DNA from: JBEKVE01 sp049514335 | Lineage (GTDB): Bacteria; Actinomycetota; Acidimicrobiia; Acidimicrobiales; UBA8190 | NCBI GenBank assembly: GCA_049514335.1 | Contig: JBEKVE010000149.1 | Location: 1 to 11,993, forward strand | DNA: 11,993 nucleotides | Direction: 5' to 3' | Shown here: one piece after another, positions 1 to 7,529 of the stretch | Numbering within the stretch: position 1 is the stretch's first letter | Layout of the letters: every line of letters begins with the position of its first letter | Notes under the pieces: generated by a model | Databases searched by the model: none | The model's input: only the letters and a program-made list of their open reading frames with translations | What the model was told of the DNA's origin: nothing | Translations under genes and position numbers: made by a program

Positions 1-845
1 GCCCGGGGTGCGGCGCCACGTCCGGGCAGGCGGGGCACCATGACGGTGGCGCTGCCACCGTCGTCCGCCTGGTGGCGCGGGGCTCCCCGCCGACGGCGCA
101 GGCCCAGGACCAGCAGCTCCCGCAGCGCGGCGGCGGCGGCGTGGACGCTCAACTTCGAGCCCCTGACGTCGTGCCAGGCGACGAGGGGCACCTCCAGGAA
201 CGCCGTGGTGGGGACGGGATCGGTCCCGGCCGTGCCGTGCACCAGGCGGTCCAACAGCTCCACGTCGAAGGCCCACGAAGAGCGGAAGGGCTCGGCCAGC
301 GCACCCACCAGGGCGTCGGAAACCCGGAAGAGCTTGGCGCCGCACTGCGTGTCGTAGACGGTGATGCCGAGCGCCCACGACGCCACCGTGGCGTAGGTCC
401 GGCCCAAGTAGTGGCGAAGGGCGTGGCGCTCGATGGCGCTGCCCATCCGGGCCACCCGGCACCCGAGCACGCCGGTGAGCGTGGGGTCGGTGCCGAGGGC
501 GGTGGCCAGGCGCACGAGCTCACCGGGCGGCGTGGCCAGGTCGGCGTCGTAGTAGCCGACCGTGACGGCCCCGCCCCGGATGGCCACGAGCATCCCCCGG
601 CGCACCGCCTCGGCCTTGCCGGCGTTGTGGTCGAGTGAGAAGACCTCGACACCGGCCGAGGCCTGTGCCAGCCGGGCGAGCACGGCGGCGGTGGCATCGG
701 TGGAGCCGTCGTCGACGAACAACAGGCGCACCGCACCGGTGGCGGCCAGGTCGGTGAAGGCGCGCTCGTCGAGGCGACGCGCCTCGTTGTAGCAGGGGAC
801 GACGACGACGGGCACCGTGGCGCCATCGGCCCCGGGCACCGTCAC
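1..845 (-). CDS. GT2 glycosyltransferase, DPM1/ALG5-like (3' end outside window)
   Basis: This is probably a cytoplasmic GT2 enzyme that moves a sugar from a nucleotide donor to a lipid (polyprenyl-phosphate) or glycan acceptor. From the GTG at 845 it reads VPVVVVPCYNEARRL at residues 11-25, then FVDDGSTDAT (43-52), NAGKAEAVRRGM (74-85) and the DXD-type YYDAD (98-102). VYDTQCGAKLF (163-173) and WHDVRGSKL (224-232) are signatures of the dolichyl-phosphate mannosyl/glucosyltransferase-like subfamily. About 281 residues are visible and no stop is reached at base 1, so the C-terminus is missing. No membrane segment appears in the visible part. The GTG overlaps the TGA of the upstream methyltransferase (GTGA), with GAGG ten bases before it; a second GTG at 839 is less well placed. 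The family call is secure; donor and acceptor are unknown. Confidence 0.9.
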   Translation of the reverse strand, partial: MTVPGADGATVPVVVVPCYNEARRLDERAFTDLAATGAVRLLFVDDGSTDATAAVLARLAQASAGVEVFSLDHNAGKAEAVRRGMLVAIRGGAVTVGYYDADLATPPGELVRLATALGTDPTLTGVLGCRVARMGSAIERHALRHYLGRTYATVASWALGITVYDTQCGAKLFRVSDALVGALAEPFRSSWAFDVELLDRLVHGTAGTDPVPTTAFLEVPLVAWHDVRGSKLSVHAAAAALRELLVLGLRRRRGAPRHQADDGGSATVMVPRLPGRGAAPR

Positions 846-1618
846 CGGTGGCCGTCCTCGATGGGGGTGGCGCCCCGGCACAGGGCCCATGTGCTCAAGC
901 CGGGCAGCGCCGGCAGGTGGCGCGTCCCGAGCGCCAGCGACACCCGGGCGTCGGCGTCGAGGGCGCCCACCATGAGCCGGGTGAGGCGGGGCCCCCCGTC
1001 CCACGCCCCCACTCCCACCTCCGAGCGCGCCGGCGGACGGACGCGCTCGCGCAGCACCTGGGCGGCGCGCACCGGCAGCAGGCCGTGGAACAGCCCGCCG
1101 TGGGCCTCCACGCGCAGGCCTCCGGCCTCGAGCACGGTGGCGAGGGCGGCGGGCGAATAGCGCCGGAAGTGCCGCAGGGCCCGGTCATGGGCGCAGTACA
1201 GCGCCTGGTAGGCGGGAACGCTCACGAGCACCCACCCCCCGGGGGCGAGCGAGCCCTCCACCACGTCGCGCACGAAGGCGACGTCGTCCTCCACGTGCTC
1301 GACCACGTCGAGCATGAGGATGCCGTCGAAGGTCCCCGTCGGTCGCGTCACGCAGAACTCGAGTCCGGGCGCGCCGGTGCCGGCGCCGGGCGGGCCCTCG
1401 TCGCCGTAGTGCGAGTCCCAGCACACCAGACGCGTCGAGGGGCGGAGCACGCTGCGCAACTGCCCCGCCAACCAGGCGTCGCCGGCGCCGACGTCGAGGC
1501 ACGACGTCGTCCGGGCGGGGAGGCCCATGCGCTGCACCAACCGCAGGAAGAAGCGGGCGCGGGCCAGCTCCCAGGGGTGGCGGCGCACGGCACCGTCGGG
1601 CCGCTCGATCAGGTCCAT
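842..1618 (-). CDS. Class I SAM-dependent methyltransferase
   Basis: This 258-residue protein probably methylates a sugar or lipid-linked intermediate of the polysaccharide made by this operon. The SAM-binding motif I is CLDVGAGDAWLAG (residues 40-52). FDGILMLDVVEHVEDD (97-112) is the usual motif II region, and LAPGGWVLVSVPAYQALY (124-141), followed by HDRALRHFRRYS (144-155), is common in methyltransferases found beside glycosyltransferases. I chose the ATG at 1618 because GAGG lies eight bases upstream and the protein then begins close to the conserved RRHPWELARARFF. A GTG at 1687 would add 23 low-complexity residues with no clear ribosome site. The stop overlaps the start of the downstream GT2 gene by four bases. 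The gap to the upstream sulfotransferase is 109 bases, the longest inside this operon. The substrate is unknown. Confidence 0.86.
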   Translation of the reverse strand: MDLIERPDGAVRRHPWELARARFFLRLVQRMGLPARTTSCLDVGAGDAWLAGQLRSVLRPSTRLVCWDSHYGDEGPPGAGTGAPGLEFCVTRPTGTFDGILMLDVVEHVEDDVAFVRDVVEGSLAPGGWVLVSVPAYQALYCAHDRALRHFRRYSPAALATVLEAGGLRVEAHGGLFHGLLPVRAAQVLRERVRPPARSEVGVGAWDGGPRLTRLMVGALDADARVSLALGTRHLPALPGLSTWALCRGATPIEDGHR

Positions 1619-1626
1619 CGCCCTCG

Positions 1627-1630
1627 CCTC
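1627..1630 (-). promoter_or_regulatory. Ribosome binding site that decides the methyltransferase start
   Basis: On the minus strand GAGG ends eight bases before the ATG at 1618. No comparable site precedes the alternative GTG at 1687, so the shorter reading is preferred. Confidence 0.5.
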
Positions 1631-1727
1631 TGTCGCCTCAGCCCGCCCCGTCCGGTCCCCGGGCGCGCCACCGGTGCCGTCGCCCACATCTCAGCACGGC
1701 ACGCCGCGACGAATGGGGACGCGCCCC

Positions 1728-2636
1728 TCATGCCCGGCCCTCGGTGCCCGTGGCCGTCGTGCCCGGGGGCGGGTGCCACGCCAAGGGTGCGTCGGGGCCC
1801 ACGGCGTCGAGCTCGGTGCTCACCCACGGCCCTTCGGCCGCCACCGCCGGGGGAACGAACACGGCGGCTGCGCCGCGTGCGCTGAGCAGCGCGTCGTACA
1901 GCGCCAGGGCGTCGGGCATGGCCTCAGCCACGTCGTCCCGGCCGTGCACGCTGTGGCGCAGCTCGGGATCGACGACCCCCTCGGCGTCACCGGCCTCCGG
2001 TGACAGCGCCATGCCCGCCGCCGACAGGAGCCCCTCGACCTGCCCGCTCCAGGCGGCGGGGTCGGCCACGAGGTCCTCGAAGGCGCTCACGACCACGGGC
2101 ATGCCCGCACAGTGGGCCAGCGCCAGGCGGTTGTAGCGCTCCCACAACGCCACGCCGAAGCGCAGCGACGTGCCGTGGCGCCGCTGGAGCGACGTCGCCA
2201 CCTCGAGGGGATTGCGGAACACCACCACCGCCGCCAGCCCGGGGCCGAGCGCGGCGCGCCAGAATGGCACGAGCACACAGGCGCGGGGGTCCTTCCACAC
2301 CCATGGCTCGGTACGGTGCACGCGCCGGAAGGCCCGCCGGGCCTGAGCGCGGGAGGTGGTGATGCGGGCCGCCACGGCCTCGTACGCCTCCCCCGCCGCC
2401 GGCGGCGGGTACCACCACGTCCTGCCCATCTCGGTGAGCAGGGCGTTGTCGAGGTGCATGAGCGACCGGCTCTCGAAGTGGCCGTTCGGGTTCCACGGCC
2501 CGCGCACCATGTCCTGCGGGTCGCACAGCGCGGGACCGAGCCCGTGCACGAGCCGCGTGGCGGCCGAGGTGCCGCTTCTGTGCATGCCGAGCACGAGGAC
2601 GCCGCGCGCCCCGCCGCGGCGCCACGGCGGCCTCAT
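1728..2636 (-). CDS. Sulfotransferase family protein (second of a tandem pair)
   Basis: This predicted PAPS-dependent sulfotransferase has 302 residues. The 5'-phosphosulfate loop is VLVLGMHRSGTSA (residues 13-25). The 3'-phosphate region is VVFRNPLEVATSLQRR (138-153). Between them are NPNGHFESRSL (49-59) and PWVWKDPRACVLVPFWR (111-127), both shared with the gene just upstream, so the two look like diverged duplicates. FEDLV (186-190) is also shared. The C-terminal 40 or so residues are rich in Pro, Ala and Gly and look like a tail. The ATG overlaps the upstream TGA as ATGA, and GGGG lies five bases before it, which fits translational coupling. Bacterial members of this family usually sulfate glycans or lipids, but the acceptor cannot be read from the sequence. 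A related P-loop function is possible but less likely. Confidence 0.85.
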   Translation of the reverse strand: MRPPWRRGGARGVLVLGMHRSGTSAATRLVHGLGPALCDPQDMVRGPWNPNGHFESRSLMHLDNALLTEMGRTWWYPPPAAGEAYEAVAARITTSRAQARRAFRRVHRTEPWVWKDPRACVLVPFWRAALGPGLAAVVVFRNPLEVATSLQRRHGTSLRFGVALWERYNRLALAHCAGMPVVVSAFEDLVADPAAWSGQVEGLLSAAGMALSPEAGDAEGVVDPELRHSVHGRDDVAEAMPDALALYDALLSARGAAAVFVPPAVAAEGPWVSTELDAVGPDAPLAWHPPPGTTATGTEGRA

Positions 2637-3484
2637 GCGAACCCCGGCCGAAGCGGATGGCCGGCCCGGGCCCGCAGCGCCCACGGGCCCCGGTAGGCCA
2701 CCAGGAAGGGGTGCACCCAGCGCGGCTCGCGCCAGGTCGGCGGGTGGAAGGCCTCGCTCGTGGGCGGCAAGGCCCGCACCGTGGCCAGGGTCGAGGCGGT
2801 CAGGCGCCGCACCACGGCCGAGGCCGGCTGGCCGTGCACGAGGTCGTCGCGCACCGAGGCGGCGGCGGCCTCGGGATCGCCGGGGAGATCGACACCGAGG
2901 GCGCGCAGCTCGAGCGCCAGTCGGGCCACGGTGGCGGCGGGCGATGTCACGAGGTCCTCGAACTGCAGGCACAGCACCGGCAGCCCGGACGCGGCGGCGA
3001 CGGCGGCCCGGACGTAGTGCTGCCACAGCCCGACGGTGTAGAGCCGGGGGATGCCGTCGCGACGCCGCACCGACGCCACCACCGCTCCCGGGTCGCGAAA
3101 CACGAGCAGGACCTTCGCCTGCTCGCCCAGCACCCGGCGCCACAGCGGGAAGGTCAGGCACGTGCGCGGGTCCTTCCACGCCCAGGGGCGCTCGCCGTAG
3201 ACGGCGGTGAAGGTGTCGGCCATGTCGGGGAGCAGGCGCGTGGCGCGCTCGGTGTGCTCCCAGCCCGGTGCCAGCCACGGCGGGAAGTCCCACGACCGTC
3301 CGAAAGCGGCCAGGATGCGGTCGTTGCACGCCACCAGGGTGCGGCTCTCCCAGTGGCCGGTGGGGTTGTCGTAGTCCGACAGCAAATCGGACTCGGGCCC
3401 GAGGTCGGCGCCGAGGAGGTTCAGGATGCGGCACACGGCGGAGGTGCCGCTGCGGTGCATGCCGAGGACCACGACGCCGGCCAC
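2633..3484 (-). CDS. Sulfotransferase family protein (first of a tandem pair)
   Basis: This 283-residue predicted PAPS-dependent sulfotransferase starts almost directly at the cofactor loop, VVVLGMHRSGTSA (residues 4-16). NPTGHWESRTL (40-50), PWAWKDPRTCLTFPLWR (100-116), VFRDPGAVVASVRRR (128-142) and FEDLV (175-179) align with the next gene downstream. The ends differ: here the C-terminus has PPTWREPRWVHPF (248-260) and continues to 283. The GTG at 3484 is the only good start in frame near the upstream TAG at 3489-3487, leaving a two-base gap. The protein therefore lacks any N-terminal extension, so it is most likely cytosolic. Together with its neighbour it suggests two distinct sulfation steps on the same glycan (inference). 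The exact start is less certain than the identity because the ribosome site is weak. Confidence 0.85.
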   Translation of the reverse strand: MAGVVVLGMHRSGTSAVCRILNLLGADLGPESDLLSDYDNPTGHWESRTLVACNDRILAAFGRSWDFPPWLAPGWEHTERATRLLPDMADTFTAVYGERPWAWKDPRTCLTFPLWRRVLGEQAKVLLVFRDPGAVVASVRRRDGIPRLYTVGLWQHYVRAAVAAASGLPVLCLQFEDLVTSPAATVARLALELRALGVDLPGDPEAAAASVRDDLVHGQPASAVVRRLTASTLATVRALPPTSEAFHPPTWREPRWVHPFLVAYRGPWALRARAGHPLRPGFA

Positions 3485-3486
3485 CG

Positions 3487-6342
3487 CTACCGCACCCGCC
3501 CGCTCGCCGTCGTCCAGGCGCCCAGGTCCCGCCCGAGCAGCGCCTCGAGGCGCCGCGTCTCGGGGGTGAACTCCTCCACCAGACGGGCCCGCAGTGCGGG
3601 GTCCATGGGGGGGCGCGGGGCGCCCTTGGTGTTGAAGGTGTGCAGCCTGCGCCGCAGCGTGGCCCGGGCCCGCTCGTCGGGGACGGCCAGTCGCCCCAGG
3701 CGGCGAACCCCGGGCGGCGCCTGGCGCAGCAGGTCGCGCATCCGGGCGCTTCTCACCACCTTGTTGGCGTTCACCACGTCGAAGGCGGGCCGGTGCGAGG
3801 TGTCGACCCCGAGGAAGTCGAGGACGCGCCGGTACGTCGCCGGGGCGTCGGCCGAGAGGTCGTCGTAGACCACGACGCACACCCGTTCGGGACCGAACAG
3901 CGCCAGGTAGCGCTCGAGCTGGTCCGCGTAGTGGGCGAGGTCGCGGTACAGCAGGGCGAAGACCTTGAGGCACCCGGGCGGGACGCGCCGCCCGGCCCGG
4001 CGGTCGTCCTCGGCGTCGAGGGCGTCGGCGAACGAGGCGATGTCCTCGTCCCCCTGGAACAGCATCTCGCTGTGCTGGGAATGCATCTGGTCGACGGGAT
4101 TGCGCACCATGGCCACGATGCGGGCATCGGGATCGAAGGCGTGGATCTCCGCCGCGGCGCGCGTCGAGGAGAGGTAGAACACCGAGCGGTCGGCGCGGTA
4201 CCGGACGTCGCCCTGGCCGGCGAACCAGCGCAGGTAGGGCTCGTAGGCGAGCCGCCACCGTCCCCCGCCCTTGGCGCCGAACACGAGATCGCTCCCGAAG
4301 TAGCTGAGCTCCTTGTCGGCCACGAACACCTCGGGGTGACCCCCCAGGTAGCTGGCCAGCGCCGTGGTGCCGGCCTTGGGGGCACCCACGACGAACAGGT
4401 TCGGGGTGGGCCGGGTCTCCTCGGAGGCGGAGGACGGCTGCTCGTGCATGTCCTCGATGGGGAAGCGCAACCCGAGGCGACCCATGGCGCCGTCGGACAG
4501 CCCCAGCGCGATGGTGCGCAGGCACTGGCGTCGCCGCCCCCGTTCGCGCACCACGGCCCGCGCCACCAGCTTGGTGACGTTGCGGGGGTACCACCCCAGG
4601 CGGTGCATCACGTGGAGGTGGAGGTACAGCATGTTGCGGGCCTCGTAGTAGTACTTCCACAACGGCACGCGTGCCTCCTGGCGCACGGCGTCGTGCTGCA
4701 CCACCGCCCCGTCCACCAGGCGGCGGGGGTACCCGGCCTGGGGAATGCGCCAGTGGGTGTACTCGTTGTCCTCCGCCCACCAGAACAGCTCGGCCCGGGG
4801 AACGCCCACCTCCTCCACGATGGGGCGCGCCACCACGAACCCGCACCACGATCCCCATTCCCCCACCGAGCCGTCGGGCTGCACGGCCCGGGGGAAGCAG
4901 AACGCCGTCTTGGGATCGCGCCGGGCGTCCTCGAGGAGCGTCTCGAGGCACTCGGGGTCGGCCACCATGTCGTCGTCGAGGACCCAGGCGTGGTCGAAGG
5001 CCGAGGCCGCGAACTCCTCGAAGGCGAGCGCCCACCCCCCGGCGGGGCCCAGGTTGGCGTCCGAGCGCTGCACCGTGACGGGGAGGACGCCGCCCACCGC
5101 CGCCACCACGATGCCCGACAGCACGGGCGGTTGGCTGGCGTTGTCCACCACCAGCACCGCCGCGGGCCGAAGCGTCTGGTCGGCCATGGCCTGCACGCAC
5201 CGCGCCAGGGCGCCGGGGGCGTTGTGGGTGAGCACCATGGCCAGGGTGGAGGCGGCCAGCTCGCGGGCGCTCACCGCCGAGGCGTCGCGCCCCGGGTCCG
5301 GTGCCTCCCCCGCGGCCCGTGCGTCGACGGTCGTGGCGTCGTGGCGGGAGGCGTCGCTCTCGTCGACGGCGATGCCGTCCGGCGTCGTCGGGGCCCGCTC
5401 CCCCTCCTGGCGCAGGTAGCGGGGGTCGATGCCGAGGCGACCCCGCGCACCGTCGCGCACCCCCCGCATGATGGCCAACCGCTCGGCCCCGCTCGTCGCC
5501 AGCTGGAGGCGCCGCAGCGAGTAGAGCAGGTGCCAGGCGAACCAGCTGGGACGTCCGTGGCGCCGGGCCAGCTCGAAGTAATTGCGGGCCAGGTAGTAAG
5601 CCCGCCACGGCTCGTCGGCGTCGTTGGGCCGGTGGTCGCGCAGCGCCGCGTCGCGCGCCGCGGTGGTCTGGCGGTGCGCCACGCGCCGGGCGCAGGGGAC
5701 GTCGACGAGCACGGCCAGGCCGGCCCGGCGCACACGGCAGAAGAAGTCGAAGTCCTCGAAGCCGAAGAACAGCTCGGGGTCGGGGAGCACGCCGGCGTCC
5801 ATGACGGCGCGCGACACGAGCGTCGCCCCCCACGTGGAGACGTCCACGGGGGCGAGCTCACCGGGCAGGCCCCGGCGGGGCACGACGTTCACGGTGTGCC
5901 CGGAGCGGGCGATGAAGCGGCGCCCGAAGGCGACCACGGCCCCCGCCACGGGACCGGACGCGTCGCGGGCCCGGGCCTCGATCCGCTCGAGCAGGCCGGC
6001 CAGACGCGGGGCAGGCAGGTGCAGCAGCACCATGTCGTCCTCGCACAAATAGGCGAAGCGGGTGGCGGGGTCGGCGAAGGCCTCTTGCATCCCGGCCCGG
6101 AACCCACCGGCCGGACCGGTGTTGGTGGCCAGGCGCACCATGCGCACAGCCCGCTCCAGCTCGGGGTCGTCGAGGCCGCCCTCGCCGTTCACCACCACCA
6201 CGACCTGTTCGGGGGCGAACCCCTCCACGTCGAGCAGCGACCGCACCGTGGCGCCCGCCAGTCGGGGGCGGAGGTGCGTGACCACGACGGCGGTGACCCC
6301 GTCGAGAGCCGCGGTGGGGCTCGGGCTCAGGACAGCTCCCAC
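3487..6342 (-). CDS. Trimodular fusion: GT2 - GT2 - sulfotransferase
   Basis: This reading frame of about 951 residues carries three catalytic modules. The first GT2 domain (about 17-305) has TAVVVTH, NTGPAGGFRAGM, EDDM near 101-104 and the acceptor-side FFGFEDFDFFCR near 192-203. An acidic, Ala/Pro-rich linker covers about 306-363. The second GT2 domain (about 366-625) has VVDNAS (398-403), NLGPAGGW, DDDM (456-459) and WWAEDNEYTHW (521-531). Both resemble rhamnosyl- or galactofuranosyltransferase-type GT2 enzymes. The sulfotransferase domain has VVGAPKAGTTAL (651-662) and RNPVDQMHSQ (747-756), closer to the heparan N-sulfotransferase type than to the two neighbouring sulfotransferases. The GTG at 6342 overlaps the ATPase gene by 16 bases but lacks a good ribosome site; a CTG at 6330, with GGAG five bases upstream, is an alternative. 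Substrates are unknown. The modules share one frame with no stop or frameshift. Confidence 0.9.
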   Translation of the reverse strand: MGAVLSPSPTAALDGVTAVVVTHLRPRLAGATVRSLLDVEGFAPEQVVVVVNGEGGLDDPELERAVRMVRLATNTGPAGGFRAGMQEAFADPATRFAYLCEDDMVLLHLPAPRLAGLLERIEARARDASGPVAGAVVAFGRRFIARSGHTVNVVPRRGLPGELAPVDVSTWGATLVSRAVMDAGVLPDPELFFGFEDFDFFCRVRRAGLAVLVDVPCARRVAHRQTTAARDAALRDHRPNDADEPWRAYYLARNYFELARRHGRPSWFAWHLLYSLRRLQLATSGAERLAIMRGVRDGARGRLGIDPRYLRQEGERAPTTPDGIAVDESDASRHDATTVDARAAGEAPDPGRDASAVSARELAASTLAMVLTHNAPGALARCVQAMADQTLRPAAVLVVDNASQPPVLSGIVVAAVGGVLPVTVQRSDANLGPAGGWALAFEEFAASAFDHAWVLDDDMVADPECLETLLEDARRDPKTAFCFPRAVQPDGSVGEWGSWCGFVVARPIVEEVGVPRAELFWWAEDNEYTHWRIPQAGYPRRLVDGAVVQHDAVRQEARVPLWKYYYEARNMLYLHLHVMHRLGWYPRNVTKLVARAVVRERGRRRQCLRTIALGLSDGAMGRLGLRFPIEDMHEQPSSASEETRPTPNLFVVGAPKAGTTALASYLGGHPEVFVADKELSYFGSDLVFGAKGGGRWRLAYEPYLRWFAGQGDVRYRADRSVFYLSSTRAAAEIHAFDPDARIVAMVRNPVDQMHSQHSEMLFQGDEDIASFADALDAEDDRRAGRRVPPGCLKVFALLYRDLAHYADQLERYLALFGPERVCVVVYDDLSADAPATYRRVLDFLGVDTSHRPAFDVVNANKVVRSARMRDLLRQAPPGVRRLGRLAVPDERARATLRRRLHTFNTKGAPRPPMDPALRARLVEEFTPETRRLEALLGRDLGAWTTASGRVR

Positions 6343-7529
6343 TCCGTGGGCACGTACACCGGGGTGAGGACCATGACGCCGTTGGGCGCCTTGATGGCCA
6401 CGGGGCCGAAGGCGTCGAACGACGCCAGTGGCTGCCACGGCAGGTGGGTGCGGATGCCGGCGTCGCGTGGTGCGCGCATCGCCCCCCACAGCGAGTAGCG
6501 GCCCTTCGGGAGCGGCAGGTTCTGCATCTGGCAGCGCAGCTCGAACTGGCCCGCCGGGAAGGAGCTGGCGTAGCGGGTCACGAACACGGGCTGGGCCGTG
6601 CCCTGGGAGATGCCGAGGTGGAAGGCCCCGAACATGGGCTCCTCGGACTCGGCCACGATGCGGATGTTCACCGACTCGCCCGACAGAATCTGGCCGCCGT
6701 CGGGACCGGTCACCTCCACCTTGAGCAGGCGCACGCCCGTGTCCTGGGTGGTGGTGAGCTCGGCCTGCTCCCCCACCGACTGGCGGTACAGCGACACCAC
6801 GTCACGGGCCGGCCCGTCGGCACGGACGTAGCTGTCGGACAGCCACATGGCCCGGTCGCACACGGCCTCCACGGTGGGCAGGTCGTGGGACACGTAGAAG
6901 AGGGTGGTGCCGTTGGACACGACCTCGCTGATGCGCTCCAGGCACTTCTGCTGGAAGCGGGCGTCGCCCACGGCCAGCACCTCGTCCACGAGCAGGACGT
7001 CGGGCTCGAGGAAGGCGGCGATGGCGAAGCCGAGGCGGATGGCCATACCGGTCGAATAGAACTTCACCTGGCGGTCCACGGCGTCGCCGATCTCGGCGAA
7101 GTCCACGATGTCGTCGAAACGCGCCGACACCTCGGTGCGCGACATCCCCATGATGTTGCCGTACAGGTACACGTTCTGGCGCCCCGACAGGTCGGGGTGG
7201 ATGCCGCTGCGCACCTCGAGCAGCGCTCCCACCCGTCCCGCCGCGGTGACCGTGCCGGCCGAGGGGAACGTGGTCTGGCAGATCATCTTGAGCAGGGTGG
7301 ACTTGCCCGACCCGTTGATCCCGATGAGCCCGTAGGTCTTGCCCGGGTCGACGTGGAGGTTGATGTCGCGCAGCACCCACCGGTACGGCCGGCGATAGCC
7401 GCGCAGCCATCGCCCGAAGAGCTGGATCTGGTCCTGGAACATGGGGAGCGTGCGGTCGGCGCGGAAGCGCTTCCAGGCGTGATCGGCCCGCACCGTCCCG
7501 GCGGGCAGCGCCTTAGGTGAGGTCGGCAA
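6327..7529 (-). CDS. wzt: Polysaccharide ABC exporter ATPase with C-terminal glycan-binding-like domain (Wzt type)
   Basis: This 400-residue nucleotide-binding subunit would power export of a lipid-linked polysaccharide across the membrane with the permease encoded just upstream. Walker A is GINGSGKST (70-78). LLEVRSGIHPDLSGRQNVYL (103-122) is typical of the Wzt/TagH group. The signature is YSTGMAIRL (158-166) instead of LSGGQ, as is usual there. Walker B is VLLVDE (178-183) and the switch His is in YVSHD (212-216). Residues from about 258 to 400 form a further domain that resembles the Wzt C-terminal domain, which in Gram-negative homologues recognises the modified end of the glycan. The start is TTG at 7529, supported by GAGG six bases upstream and a 17-base overlap with the permease gene. 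A GTG at 7493 is the alternative. Plain teichoic-acid exporters usually lack such a long C-terminus. Confidence 0.93.
   Translation of the reverse strand: MPTSPKALPAGTVRADHAWKRFRADRTLPMFQDQIQLFGRWLRGYRRPYRWVLRDINLHVDPGKTYGLIGINGSGKSTLLKMICQTTFPSAGTVTAAGRVGALLEVRSGIHPDLSGRQNVYLYGNIMGMSRTEVSARFDDIVDFAEIGDAVDRQVKFYSTGMAIRLGFAIAAFLEPDVLLVDEVLAVGDARFQQKCLERISEVVSNGTTLFYVSHDLPTVEAVCDRAMWLSDSYVRADGPARDVVSLYRQSVGEQAELTTTQDTGVRLLKVEVTGPDGGQILSGESVNIRIVAESEEPMFGAFHLGISQGTAQPVFVTRYASSFPAGQFELRCQMQNLPLPKGRYSLWGAMRAPRDAGIRTHLPWQPLASFDAFGPVAIKAPNGVMVLTPVYVPTEWELS

Noticed and set aside
149..826. Minus-strand 225-codon open frame at the left end
   Set aside because: Its translation is Pro/Ser/Arg-rich without motifs; the frame that reads through to base 1 from GTG 845 encodes the GT2 enzyme.
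848..1885. Plus-strand 345-codon open frame
   Set aside because: It is antisense to the methyltransferase and has no domain signature.
2637..3434. Minus-strand extension of the second sulfotransferase gene to 3434
   Set aside because: The extension is the out-of-frame reading of the preceding sulfotransferase gene. The ATG at 2636 overlapping the upstream stop gives a normal domain start.
3485..5833. Minus-strand open frame extending the first stand-alone sulfotransferase upstream to 5833
   Set aside because: Only the part from about 3484 down has sulfotransferase motifs. The upstream part is an Arg/Pro/Gly-rich out-of-frame copy of the fusion gene.
3268..6498. Plus-strand open frame of 1076 codons, opposite the fusion gene
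   Set aside because: It is antisense to a protein with clear glycosyltransferase and sulfotransferase motifs, and its own translation is rich in His, Gly, Val, Ala and Arg with no domain motif. High GC removes stops from such shadow frames.
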